64,000 bases of DNA from positions 18,260,811-18,324,810 of the forward strand of contig NC_045128.1 in assembly GCF_007655135.1 (NCBI RefSeq), in the 5' to 3' direction. Under the pieces are notes generated by a model. The model was not told the DNA's origin. It made no database searches and was given only the letters and a program-made list of their open reading frames with translations. A program made the position numbers and the translations under genes. The DNA comes from Punica granatum (Eukaryota > Streptophyta > Magnoliopsida > Myrtales > Lythraceae). Position 1 is the first letter of the stretch; each line of letters starts with the position of its first letter. This document shows positions 25,418-35,975 of the stretch, in pieces.

Positions 25418-25425
25418 ATATATAT
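25418..25425 (-). promoter_or_regulatory. Putative LTR TATA box (M3)
   Basis: Minus-strand TATATATT lies just upstream of a segment like the R/U5 start of the other copies. It is supported only by sequence and position. Confidence 0.4.
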
Positions 25426-27028
25426 GTGAAGCTAATGAGCAATTAAGCAAAACAAAGCACCATTAAGGGCCTCATTAGCAAAAGTCGGTTGTCCTAATGA
25501 AGATGAGGATGAATGTCCTCCATGTATCTTGATGAGGAAGAGCCAAGAAGCATTGATGGAGGTGTAGTTAATGGTTTGAGTGTTGACTAGAAAGACCAAA
25601 GATATTTTGGGCTAGGTGAGGGCAAGAGAGAAAGGGGAAAAGGCCGAAAACTTTGGGGCAAAGGGCGGTTGCCCTTGGGCAGCCCGTGGGTCCCACGGCT
25701 TGTGAGGAGAAACCGGGAAAAGACTCGAGTCTCGATTGGTCGCGTATTCGAAGTTCGTGGTTCGAATTGAACGTCGAATTGTCGGTATACGCGTGAAAAC
25801 GGAGTTAATGAGCCCGAGATTGACATTTTCCATTGAGAAATGCCTCGGAAGCATATGAGGCTCGGAAGCCGGTTTTGCTCATTGCAGATGACCAGAGCGA
25901 AGTTGTCCGCTTCTGACAGCATATCTTGTGTCTGCATCTCACGTTGGTCATTTTGACATCAATTGTCAGACAACGTGAACAATCATCCTTTAAGCCAGTA
26001 ATGCTAACGTGGGGCCGGAGACGTCCTAGGAGGTCGAAACTGGTTTTCTCAGGATGACTTCTGAGTTGCTTGGGCACTCCGGAGATTACTGTAATCTCTG
26101 TTTGTCAAGATCAGACCTCCAAGGACTTGAAGAGTGTATTTGAGACCTCTAAAGCACTGTTCGAGAGATCTAGATGAGTTGTGTGATTTATTCCGACGAT
26201 TCCACATTGAGCCTTGAGAAGGCTAGCATTGTGTAACGTAAGCATTCGGCGTCAAGTTTCCCCAAAGAGGACCTCCGGATATGGATTTCCACTGAAAATG
26301 GTCATTTCCGCTCCTCGGAGGTTACTCGGGAAACTGTGAAGGGTTTTGCCGTCTGTTTTGCCCCATTGTGAATGTCTGCTAGAGTTTTCTGGGCAATGCG
26401 GTATGAACTTCATTTGCCGTAATTCCATCAGACCATTCTCCGGCTATGCTCTTCTGAAGAGGGGTATGCTTGTTTTGCCGTTCGGAAGTCATTTGAGGTA
26501 TCTGTGTGACTTCCAAGAGACAATCTGAAGCATTGTTCATGCTCTGTGTGCTGATGGGGCATGGCCGCGTCTGATATTTGGCATTAACTTTTCTCCAGGA
26601 AACCGGCATTTTTGGACTTCCACTGAAAAGTTGTCTGTATACAGAAAATTGTTCTGTATAGAGCAGATGATTTGCAAAATGCCTTTGAAGACATTTTCCA
26701 TCTTTTTGGCACTGATGTGGATTTTTGGAGTCCAATATTTACTATCTTCCGACGACCGAGCAAACTATCGGAAAATAGTACCGTCCATGTGATATACTGA
26801 AAATGCCGGTTTTGGACATTGTTGAATTCTCTGGTCGCTCTGTTGCCCTTTGGTGACCCCTAGAGTCCTTCTGTCATGTCCATGGGCCGTTTGCTCAATT
26901 TTGCCAACTTGAGGATGAATAGTGATTTCTCGCTCTGCCGAGCCGTTTTCTGAGTTCTGCTCAAGTCGTGGCTTGGATCATTGCTAATATCATTGTTTGG
27001 AATGGTGAGCCAAAATGGGGTGTTGACA

Positions 27029-27045
27029 GCTTGCCCCTCTTTGAC
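27029..27045 (-). promoter_or_regulatory. Polypurine tract (M3)
   Basis: Minus strand GTCAAAGAGGGGCAAGC ends directly at the LTR start TGTCAACACC. A purine-rich run touching the 3' LTR is the standard primer site for plus-strand DNA synthesis. It fixes the orientation of M3. Confidence 0.8.
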
Positions 27046-27244
27046 TGCTTGCTCGAGTAGAGGATGCAATCAAAGATTTCAAAAGCACCCCAGTTTGATA
27101 GCAATGATCAAGGTGGAATTTCCTATATGTCCCTCTCCTTTTTGCTTTGGATATGTAGGATGTTGTACCTAATAAAAGGGAATACGGTGAGATGCGCACA
27201 ATAGACATGTAGAGTTCGGAACAAAGCTGAAACAGGCAATTAAA

Positions 27245-27640
27245 GTCGGGACTGACCCGACGGGGATTGACCCCAATGCAAGAAAAGTAGTCGGGACTGA
27301 CCCGAAGGGGACTGACCCCAATGCAAGAAAAGTAGTCGGGACTGACCCGAAGGGGTTTGCAATATGCACGGGGCGCATACCGAATGAACTGCATGGTTCA
27401 AAGGCGCCTACCCGGTGGACTTGCGAGGTGCATGAGCGCTTGCTCGGCGGGTTTGCAATATGCACGGGGCGCATACCGAATGAACTGCATGGTTCAAAGG
27501 CGCCTACCCGGTGGACTTGTGATGTGCACTGCAATCCTGAGAGGGTGCACGCTAATTAAAGTGCATTGCGGAAATAAATGTGCACTGCAATCCTGAGAGG
27601 GTGCACGCTAATTAAAGTGCATTGCGGAAATAAAGGTGCG
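27245..27640. repeat. Three different tandem repeats in the M3 3' UTR
   Basis: Three repeat families follow one another. A 45-bp unit (GTCGGGACTGACCCGA start) lies at 27245-27354, about 2.4 copies. A 96-bp unit (GTTTGCAATATGCACGGGGC start) lies at 27355-27523, almost two copies. A 56-bp unit (GTGCACTGCAATCCTGAGAG start) lies at 27524-27635, two copies. The hypervariable 3' UTR of Tat/Ogre elements is known for such repeats. Confidence 0.85.
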
Positions 27641-28742
27641 CGAAGTAAACGCAAACACTGAGGAGTAGTGTGAGGTGTGGAAGGAATCATTGTGTTTCTT
27701 CCCTCGTTGATTTCGTCCATGTCGCAATCGATGCTGTGGTAGGACGTTTCATTGCTCGCCAACTGATTGCGATGTAACTGAGTGCCTGGAGTGTTATCCT
27801 GAAGGTCTCTCTTCGGATTTAGACTGTAGTCTTTGGCATAAGACAGACATGCATTCGTCGAAGAGAAACTCTTTTCGGGGTTCAAATCCTGCTTCCTGCA
27901 TCTAGAATCAAAAGGGCTAATAGTGGTTGTCAATCCTACTCTATAGCCATAATGAAGATGTATAAAGAAGTCTGAATAATAATGCTTTGGGGATTTGAAC
28001 ATGATGACCATTTAAAGGGGTGGTCGTCTCCCGCTAAATTGTGACTCGACAAAAAGGCTTATGTTTACAGAACGGGCATGACCCGTAGAGTTTGCATTAG
28101 GGAAAACGGCGGGATTTTGGGATCCTCCACATCAAGGATACGACGATTCGACTGCATGTCGAAACGTGTCTTGTGCTGTGAGAGTCAAAGAGAGTTTGCT
28201 TGCATCGGAGACCGCCAAACTACTACTTGTTGTCGCTTCACACTGGGTGTAGCTGTCATTTCATAGTCGAGCTGCCGAAGGCCCCTAACTTTTGCCTAGG
28301 TCGCAAGATGCGTGACGACCTAGCGGGGTATTCTTTTAGACTCTTCTCTCATTTAGAGCTCACCTTTTGCTATGACCGTCCCACTTGGATCTGGTCATAC
28401 CTCTCGGTTCCTCTAATTTTTGCCTAGAGCACCCTTTCGGGTTTTCACTCTAGCGAGGATTTCGTTTTGTACTCTCCTTTTGCCACGGTCCCCCTTTGGC
28501 GGGATTTTAAACCGTGCCCCTCATTCCCTAATTTTTGCCCAGGCCGCCTCAAAGTGGTTTTCAACCTAGCGGGAGATTTATTATTTTTCTCTCAGGACAA
28601 GTTCAGAGAAAGGGGAAGAGCAGAAACGGGGAGTGTATTAATAAGCAAAAATGAAAGTGCTGGGAGATTGTACATGCGAAGAAAGTTAAAAATGTAATGT
28701 GCATTTGAGGAAAACGTCCACAGTGGAATGAGAGAAACACCA
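27641..28742 (-). other. M3 3' UTR, non-repetitive part
   Basis: Non-coding stretch between the integrase stop and the UTR repeats. It contains a series of related lines on the minus strand with TAGGTTGAAAACC (28570-28557) and GACCGTGGCAAAAGGAGAGT (28490-28471). The same words occur in P2 at 45270-45430, which shows that P2 there is also 3' UTR. No reading frame of note. Confidence 0.65.
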
Positions 28743-30500
28743 TCACGGATAGTATTTCTTGAGTGTATCAGCGTTGACCGGAAGAGCGTTCTCGTTCTCG
28801 TCCATATCATTGAGAATGATTGCCCCCCCCCCCCCGTCAAAGACTTCTTTAACAATGAAGGGACCGTCGTATTTGTAAGCAAACTTGCCCCTGAAATCAG
28901 GGGCGATATGCAAAACTTTCCGCAGGACGAGGTCGCCGGGGCTGAACTTGCGGGGACGAACTTTCTTGTTAAAAGCTCGGGCCATTCTTTGCTGATAGCA
29001 CTGACCGTGGCAAAGTGCTGTCAGCCGCCTCTCATCAATGAGATTGAGCTGTTCGTAGCGTTGCTTCGCCCACTCTGCTTCCTTGAGCTTGGACTCGGCA
29101 AGGATCCTCATAGAGGGAATCTCTACTTCGATTGGAAGAACTGCTTCCATGCCGTAGACCAAAGAATATGGGGTTGATCCAGTGGACGAGCAGATAGAGG
29201 TCCGATACGCCAAGAGTGCGAACGGGAGCATCTCGTGCCAGTCTCTGTAATTAACTGTCATCTTTTCAATGATTTTCTTTATGTTCTTGTTTGCTGCCTC
29301 TACCGTGCCGTTCATTTGCGGACGATACGGAGAGGAGTTGCGGTGTAGAATCTTGAACTGTGCACAGAGCTCGTCGATGAGCTTATTATTCAAATTCTTG
29401 GCGTTGTCTGTGACAAGTGTCGCAGGGACCCCGTAACGTGCGATAATGTCGCGTCTGAGGAAGCGTGCCATGGTTTTTGCAGTGACCGATGCAAGGGTGA
29501 TAGCTTCGATCCATTTGGTGAAGTAATCGATAGCTACCAGTATGTACAAGTGCCCATTGGATGCTTTGGGGTTAATAGGACCAATCACGTCCATGCCCCA
29601 CATTGAAAAAGGCCACGGAGCAGCCATTGGATGCAGCTCGTTGGGTGGTGCTCTGATCTGATTTGCGTAAACTTGACACAAGTGACAATGCCTGACATGT
29701 TTGACGCAGTCAGTCTCTATGGTGGACCAGAAATACCCAAGTCGCATGAGCTTCTTTGCTAGCATGAGCCCGTTCATGTGAGGTCCGCAATTTCCCTCGT
29801 GCACTTCTTCCATGAGGCGTTGTGCCTCATTCTCATCAACACACCGAAGCAGTGTGGCATCGAATGAACGGCGGTAAAGGGTTTCACCACTCAGGAAGAA
29901 ATTTGCTGCAATGCGCCGAAGAGTCCTCCGGTCATGTCGATCGGTGAATGTTGGGAACTGACCCGTTTGTAGCAAGTGTTTAATGTCTGCGTACCACGGT
30001 TTGCCGTCGACAGCATCGATTACATCGCAATGGGCAGGACCCTGAGCAATCTCAAACTCGAGGGGCTCGATGAGATTCTCTTTTGTGATGCTAACCATGG
30101 AAGCAAGTGTTGCGAGTGCATCGGCGAATTGGTTCTTCATGCGCGGTGTGTATGTAAATGAGATGTCCTTGAAGTTTTCTGTCAAGTCTTCAAGGTACTC
30201 ATGATATGGCACCAGTTTTGGATCTTTCGTCTTCCACTGTTTGAGTGTCTGAAAGATTGTGAGCATGGAATCTCCAAACACTTCAAGCTCCTTGACTTTG
30301 AGGTCGATTGCCGCCTGCAAGCCGAGGATACATGCCTCATATTCGGCTATGTTGTTGGTGCAGGGGAAATCAATCTTCGCTGCAACAGGAAAATGACGCC
30401 CTTCCGGGGATATCAGCACTGCGCCAATCCCTGATCCGGTGGAATTGACTACCCCATCGAAGTACATCTTCCATCTAGTTACTTCCTCCTCACCACTCAT
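28743..30500 (-). CDS. pol C-terminal part: archaeal-type RNase H and integrase (M3)
   Basis: 585-codon open stretch in the same frame as the RT block and directly after its TAA (30503-30501); its ATG is at 30500. Residues 10-135 form a second RNase H of archaeal type: YFDG (D15), TNNIAEYEA (E53), GDS (D77) and FADALA (D127). This extra domain is typical of Tat-lineage elements. The integrase follows. Its zinc-binding HHCC is H234, H241, C272, C275; the catalytic triad is D304 (GMDVIGP), D365 (VTDNAKN) and E401, with the usual 35 residues between the last two. The C-terminus ends in LPVNADTLKKYYP, a normal family end, with no chromodomain. A run of 13 G (plus-strand C at 28823-28835) encodes four glycines near the end and is prone to slippage. 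The ATG may be only an internal Met of the polyprotein. Confidence 0.9.
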   Translation of the reverse strand: MSGEEEVTRWKMYFDGVVNSTGSGIGAVLISPEGRHFPVAAKIDFPCTNNIAEYEACILGLQAAIDLKVKELEVFGDSMLTIFQTLKQWKTKDPKLVPYHEYLEDLTENFKDISFTYTPRMKNQFADALATLASMVSITKENLIEPLEFEIAQGPAHCDVIDAVDGKPWYADIKHLLQTGQFPTFTDRHDRRTLRRIAANFFLSGETLYRRSFDATLLRCVDENEAQRLMEEVHEGNCGPHMNGLMLAKKLMRLGYFWSTIETDCVKHVRHCHLCQVYANQIRAPPNELHPMAAPWPFSMWGMDVIGPINPKASNGHLYILVAIDYFTKWIEAITLASVTAKTMARFLRRDIIARYGVPATLVTDNAKNLNNKLIDELCAQFKILHRNSSPYRPQMNGTVEAANKNIKKIIEKMTVNYRDWHEMLPFALLAYRTSICSSTGSTPYSLVYGMEAVLPIEVEIPSMRILAESKLKEAEWAKQRYEQLNLIDERRLTALCHGQCYQQRMARAFNKKVRPRKFSPGDLVLRKVLHIAPDFRGKFAYKYDGPFIVKEVFDGGGGAIILNDMDENENALPVNADTLKKYYP

Positions 30501-32198
30501 TTAGAGGATTTTTTCGTCTGGGAAGTCAGAGTCGATCGGTGTGTCATCGACAATCGGGAACTCTGCTAGATGATCTGCTATCGCTTGGCCCTTGACTGAT
30601 GTGCGCGACACATATTCGATGTCGTACTCCGTCAGTTGGCAACCCCATTTTGATATATTCCTCATGGAGGACGGAGTGCTAAGTAGATATTTCAAAGGAT
30701 CTGTCTTCGACAGCAGGCGAACAGTATGGTAGAGAGTGTATTGCCGGAGCCTTTGCATGACCCACACAAGTGCGCAACACATTTTCTCTATCTCAGGGTA
30801 GTTGGACTCCCCTTCAGTGAACTTTTTGCTTAAATAATAAATTGCTCGCTCTGCGTGAGAGGACTCGTCCTTTTGCCCTAACATGCATCCGATGGATTGT
30901 CGGCGCACCGTCAAGTACAAAATGAGAGGACGATCAGGTGAAGGTGGAACTAACACCGGCGGCTGAATTAGATATGCCTTGATGGTATCAAAAGCTTTCT
31001 GACACTCATCATCCCATTCGACCGCTGCATTTTTGCGAAGCAGACGGAAGAGTGGTTGGCACTTGTCTGTCAAATTTGCAATGAAACGCGCGATGTAATT
31101 CAGCCGTCCTAAGAAGCTCCTCACTTCGCGCACTGTCGACGGAGGGGGCAATTCCATGATCGCTTTAACTTTGTCAGGATCGACCTTGATGCCTTCCTCA
31201 CTAACTATAAACCCTAACAATTTCCCTGACTTGACGCCAAATGTGCATTTTGCTGGGTTAAGTCGGAGTTTGTATTTCTTGAGGCGGTTGAACAATCGTT
31301 TGAGGTTAACCAAATGATCTTCTCCTTCTTTGGACTTCGCGATCATGTCGTCGACATAGACCTCGATCTCTTTATGCATCATGTCATGAAAGAGAGTGAC
31401 CATTGCCCGTTGATAGGTTGCCCCGGCATTTTTGAGACCGAAAGGCATGACCTTGTAGCAAAATGTACCCCACATCGTGATGAATGTGGTCTTGACTTTG
31501 CCTTCTTCGGCCATCTGAATCTGATTGTATCCAGAGAAACCGTCCATGAAGGAGAATTGTGTGTGGCGCGCTGTATTGTCCACCAAGACATCGATGTGTG
31601 GCAGCGGAAAATTATCCTTTGGGCTAGCCCTATTGAGATCTCGGTAGTCGATGCGGACTCTGACTTTCCCATTTTTCTTCTCCACTGGAACAATGTTCGC
31701 TACCCATTCAGAGTAATTGCATACCTCCAAGAATCCCGCGTCTACTTGCTTGATGACTTCTTCCTTAATGCATAAGAGAAGGTCAGCTCGTTGACGTCGC
31801 AAGTGTTGGCGTTTGGGTGGGAATCTTTCAGTATCGAGTGGGAGGAAATGCCTCACGATTGAGGGGTCTAGGCCTGGCATATCGGCGTAGGACCAAGCAA
31901 AGACCTCCTGATATTCTGTCAAGAAGTCGATCATTCGGGCCCTCTGTGCAGGGTCGAGTCCCGTTCCGATTCTAAGGGTGCGTGGTTCGTCTGCATTGCC
32001 TATGTTGATGTCTTCGGTTGGCTCGACGGAAGTGAGTTGGTGGTTTTCGAGACGATGCAAACTCTCTTCTATCTCGGGCACGCGACCGTCCTCGTCAAGT
32101 CCTTCCCCGAAGTATATGGGTAGGGACTTTCCGAGATGTGTTTCGAGTGAATCCGAATCGTTATATCCATGATTTGGATTCGATTGGAGCCTGGACAT
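30501..32198 (-). CDS. pol: reverse transcriptase and first RNase H (M3)
   Basis: 565 codons. The RT core spans about residues 155-335, with RIDYRDLN, FSFMDGFSGYNQI (catalytic D219) and YVDD at 281-284. The first RNase H follows at about 430-550. It keeps the TDPLKYLL and GQAIADHLAEFP motifs, but its opening strand reads LYLTVRRQSIGCML, without the usual aspartate, so it may be inactive. The ATG at 32198 lies inside the predicted intron, so RT is more likely read from spliced RNA, starting with codons after 32190. The frame is the same as gag-protease upstream and RNase H-integrase downstream. The TAA at 30503-30501 would split RT from integrase. Confidence 0.9.
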   Translation of the reverse strand: MSRLQSNPNHGYNDSDSLETHLGKSLPIYFGEGLDEDGRVPEIEESLHRLENHQLTSVEPTEDINIGNADEPRTLRIGTGLDPAQRARMIDFLTEYQEVFAWSYADMPGLDPSIVRHFLPLDTERFPPKRQHLRRQRADLLLCIKEEVIKQVDAGFLEVCNYSEWVANIVPVEKKNGKVRVRIDYRDLNRASPKDNFPLPHIDVLVDNTARHTQFSFMDGFSGYNQIQMAEEGKVKTTFITMWGTFCYKVMPFGLKNAGATYQRAMVTLFHDMMHKEIEVYVDDMIAKSKEGEDHLVNLKRLFNRLKKYKLRLNPAKCTFGVKSGKLLGFIVSEEGIKVDPDKVKAIMELPPPSTVREVRSFLGRLNYIARFIANLTDKCQPLFRLLRKNAAVEWDDECQKAFDTIKAYLIQPPVLVPPSPDRPLILYLTVRRQSIGCMLGQKDESSHAERAIYYLSKKFTEGESNYPEIEKMCCALVWVMQRLRQYTLYHTVRLLSKTDPLKYLLSTPSSMRNISKWGCQLTEYDIEYVSRTSVKGQAIADHLAEFPIVDDTPIDSDFPDEKIL

Positions 32199-32379
32199 GA
32201 AAGTGAATTGTTTCAGAAATTAAAGGTGTTAGAAGCGAGTGCAAGAGAGAGTTTAGGCACAGGAAATCAAAAAACATGCAGAGATTCTATTAACAAGCCA
32301 TAACAAAAACCCCTATTCTGTCATGTGGCTTATGGCATTGCCGACATGCAGGTAGCATTATGTATAAAGACCGTCTTAC
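32191..32379 (-). other. Predicted intron between protease and RT (M3)
   Basis: The stretch has several in-frame stops, starting with TAA at 32378-32376. On the minus strand a strong donor GTAAGA begins at 32379, right at the end of the protease frame. A pyrimidine-rich acceptor ending TTTCATGTCCAG lies at 32191. The length of 189 bp is a multiple of three, and joining at these sites would keep the shared frame. An intron at this point is an established feature of Ogre elements. The splice sites themselves are predicted by eye. Confidence 0.6.
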
Positions 32380-35300
32380 ACATCGGCAACTATGGCCGAG
32401 TAGAGCGGAATTGAAGTCCAGTTGGTAAGCTCCTCATCCTCCTGTACAGGGCGGATATGAACCTTAGAAGATGTCTCCTCAGTGATGGCATATATGGCTG
32501 GCAAAGCCAAAAACGCTTCAACTGCATCCGAAGAGAAGTCATCTGTTTCCGTGATCGAGTTCTCTGAGGTGCCTCCCATGATTTGCGGTGGTGTTGCAAA
32601 AAACTGTGAGAGTGGTGGAAACGGCATGCTCCTATAGAGTTTCCCATAATATGCAGCAAGGCGGTGTAGATGTTTTCCACGACGAGCTTGCATGATCTCA
32701 TGGCAGGAGGAACGAAAGCCGAGTCCCCTCCTATTGCGGTATTCCTCCATTTCAATCGGTCGAAGGATTCCCTGTGCACGTGCCCCGAGTCCAGTTCCAG
32801 GGACATAATTGTTCTTCAAGAGAACCTTTCCAATCATGCGATCAGTTCGTGATGGACTGACCTCTCCGTAATCTCGAATTACGGAGATCATGTCGAAAGA
32901 ATGGAAGGGAAGATTCTGATCTTCTCCAATGCTGATATAAGGGATGGCCGTTTCCTTATAGACTGCATAATCTTCCTCGCCGTTGACAGTGATGAGTTTG
33001 CCTTCGGCAAAGAATTTCAACTTCTGGTGCAATGATGATGGAACGGCGCCGGCGGCGTGAATCCATGGCCTTCCAAGTAGGAGACTAAAAGCATTGGGTA
33101 TTTCCAGGATCTGGAAGGTAATAGAGAATGAGCAAGGACCCACATCGATTAGGAGATCAATTTCGCCGTTCACCACTCTCTTAGAGCCGTCAAAGGCTCG
33201 AACGGTGGTCTTGCTTGCATGAATGCGACTCATGTCCACGTTCATCTGTTTCAACGTGGAGACGGGGCAAACGTTAAGAGCAGAGCCGTTGTCGATCATG
33301 ACTCGACCAACGACGTGGTTGTTGCACTTGCAAACTATGTGCAATGCCCGCAAGTGTCCTTGTCCTTCCGTGGGAATTTCGTCTTCCGAAAAGGAAATCT
33401 GATTCAAGAAAATAGAATTCACCGTCTCCTCGATTCTATTCGGTGCAGTATCTTTCGGGACTTGTGCCGCAGTGAGAACTTTCAGCAAAGCGTTCCGATG
33501 AGGTTCGGAGTTTAAAAGCAATGCGAGCAACGATATATGAGTTGGTGACTTGCTCATTTGCTCGACCACTTTGTATTCGCTTGCTTTGATCACCTTCATG
33601 AAATCTTCGGCTTCTTGATCGGTGACCTTCTTTGTAGAGAATGACACGGCTTTTGGAGCGATTGAGAACTCAGTAGCGGGAGCCTTTCCTTTGTCAACAG
33701 GCTCTGGACCCTGATAAACCCGTCCCGAACGCGTGATTCCCATCGCGCTCATCTCCAGTTCTGCACTGGCAACCTCGCTCTCATATGTCCAGGGAACTCG
33801 ACTATCGTGATAAGGCTCCTTTGCAGGAACTTCGATAACGAACGGGACGGGAGCGAATGCGACTTCTACTGGAGCATAGTTAATGGCAAATGGAGTTGAG
33901 GCCTTTTGCGTGTCTTCTTCCTCCTCAATAGCAGCAATGCTAATCATGTTCACAGAAGGTCCTGAACCTGATCCATGATCAGGAAGAGGATTTGCACGGA
34001 CATTCGGCGGTTTCACCTCATTAAAGGAGATTTGTCTTGCATCAATCATCTCCTGAATTTTATCCCGGAGTCTCCAACAAGTGTCCAGGGTATGACCAGG
34101 AGCACCCTGATGAAATTCGCATCGAAGATTCTGGTTCTGCATGGACGGATCGAAACGGGGATTTGGTGCTTCTGTTTTGATCTTGTCGCCTACCAGGAGC
34201 TGTCTGAATATGTGAGAGGGAGGAGCCGGTAAATTGGTGTATTGCTTGCGTGAACGCGGTTGAGCAGCACTGTCTTGTTGAGTTCTAGGAGCTGGGACAC
34301 GTTGAGCCGGCTGAGGAGGTCTCGAAGCCGGGAGTCTAGCTTGTTGAACTTGAGCAGGAGGGTACGGTTGCGGAGGTTGCGACTGGATAACAGTGGGCGG
34401 GGTTGAGAAATAAGCTTGCGGCGTTTGATGAGGTTGCACATACTGCACGGGATGCGCATATGGATGAGAAATCGGTAATGCAGGGGTGTAGTCCACCGAC
34501 ATTGGGTGTGAAGCTTGATGTCCCGAATTGACGATGCCAATAGTTGCGTCTTTGCCTCTTCTGGATGTTCCGGCAGTTTGTTTCTTCGGTGTCTCTCTGT
34601 CTTTCTTCCTTGTCGGATCTTCAATTCTTCCTAACTTAACTCCCATATCCAACTTCTTTCCTGCCTCAATCAGGTCTGAGAAAGAGGAAGTATGAGCCAG
34701 GAGATGTGAGTAATATGCGCCTCTGAGCGTAGAATGAAACAGTTGAACTTGCTGACGCTCAGTGGTTGGAGGTATGTGCTTTACCGCTTTTCCCCTCCAT
34801 TACGTTGCGTATGCTTCGAAAGTTTGACTTTCTTTCATCTCTGTCATGCTAAGATCAAGAAGAGTAGGAGGTGTTTCTGCACAGAATCGGTATTGGTCGA
34901 GGAATTTCTGAGAAAGATCTGTCCATGTAGGGATGTCGCCGGCTTTCAGGGTCATAAACCAATCTAGCGCCGATCCCGTAAGACTGTCTTGGAAAGTCTG
35001 GATGACAAATTCCTCGTAATCCCAATACGGAAGCATTTTGCTGTGGTAGTGACGGAGATGATGCCGAGGGTCTTTAGTCCCATCGTACCTCTTAAAATCT
35101 GGAATTTTGATATTAGGGGGTAACAACATGCCCGGAAAGAGATTCCAGTCACTGTCACCGAAGTCAGGACGGGACGTGCCTGCTTGGAGAGTTTGAATGG
35201 TTTCCTCCATTCTCTTCATTCTTTTCTCCTGTTCATTTTCAGGAGGAATGCTCGTCGGTAGAACTGCAGGTGCGGCATGAGTAGGCGTGTTTGGCTCAGT

Positions 35301-35975
35301 GGGAGGAATATTTAGAGGCGGTGGAGTTTGGTAGGAGAAGCTCATTTGGGTTTGTGGAGCTTGGAAGGAAAAAGGTTCCGTAGTGGGAGCAGGGATTTGT
35401 GTGATCGCGACTGGAGGAAGCGTCGGTGGTGGAACGGTATAAATTGGAGATTGAGTAGGCATGGTGAGCGGCGGCAAAGTGATCATTGCGGGCTCTGTTG
35501 ATAGGAATGCCGCGGGTGGTAATGGCACTGATGTAGGAGCCGGTGGTGGTGGCATAGGATCACTGACTGGGCTGATTGTCGGCACATATGTCATTGCTGG
35601 AAAAGACATATCTTCGCTATCAGTCACATAAATAGGAGGGTCGATCGGATTCCGATGAACAGTTGTCCTGCGTTCAGGAGGCGGAGTGTGGCTCGAGGAA
35701 GCTCGGTTTTGATCCCGAAGCATAGCCATGAGCTCTGTCATATTGGTGTTCATGTTGGCAGCCAACTGATTAACGATCCCTTCAAGTGCAGCAAAACGCA
35801 CGGGATCAACAACATTGGATGACGCCTGTGCAGGAGAAGGGAAATGCGTTGGAATAGCACCGGAATACGCTGTAGATGCTGGGGATGATATCACGCGTGT
35901 GTCTTCCGGAATGGACTGTGCAGGCATCGGTGGCGCGTCTTGCTCCGAGATAACAGGTTGTTGCTCTTCGGCCAT
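32376..35975 (-). pseudogene. gag-protease with G-patch, one in-frame stop (M3)
   Basis: One frame of 1200 codons from ATG 35975 to TAA 32378-32376, interrupted once by TAA at 34802-34800. The first 391 codons begin with a proline-rich, low-complexity stretch. From about residue 275 they contain the retrotransposon gag domain (PDFKRYDGTKDP..., ALDWFMTL, FLDQYRF) and stop at FEAYAT. Beyond the stop the gag domain resumes in frame. Numbered from the internal Met at 34652, a CEFHQGAPGHTLDTC zinc-knuckle-like motif lies at 178-192, the protease at about 435-535 (MIDNGSALN with D454, and LLGRPWIH), and a G-patch at about 608-647 (NNYVPGTGLG, NRRGLGF). The G-patch after the protease fits the Tat/Ogre group. 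With the stop, only a truncated gag would be made without readthrough. Confidence 0.9.

Larger units (their letters stand above)
21591..27028 (-). mobile_element. M3 3' LTR, 5.4 kb
   Basis: Complete minus-strand LTR of 5438 bp, from TGTCAACACCCC at 27028 to GTCCGTACA at 21591. The polypurine tract at 27029-27045 directly precedes its start, which makes it the 3' LTR. It is about 0.9 kb longer than the M2 LTR, largely because of a GC-rich minisatellite at 24380-25095. It abuts the interrupted P1 LTR at 21590. Confidence 0.85.
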
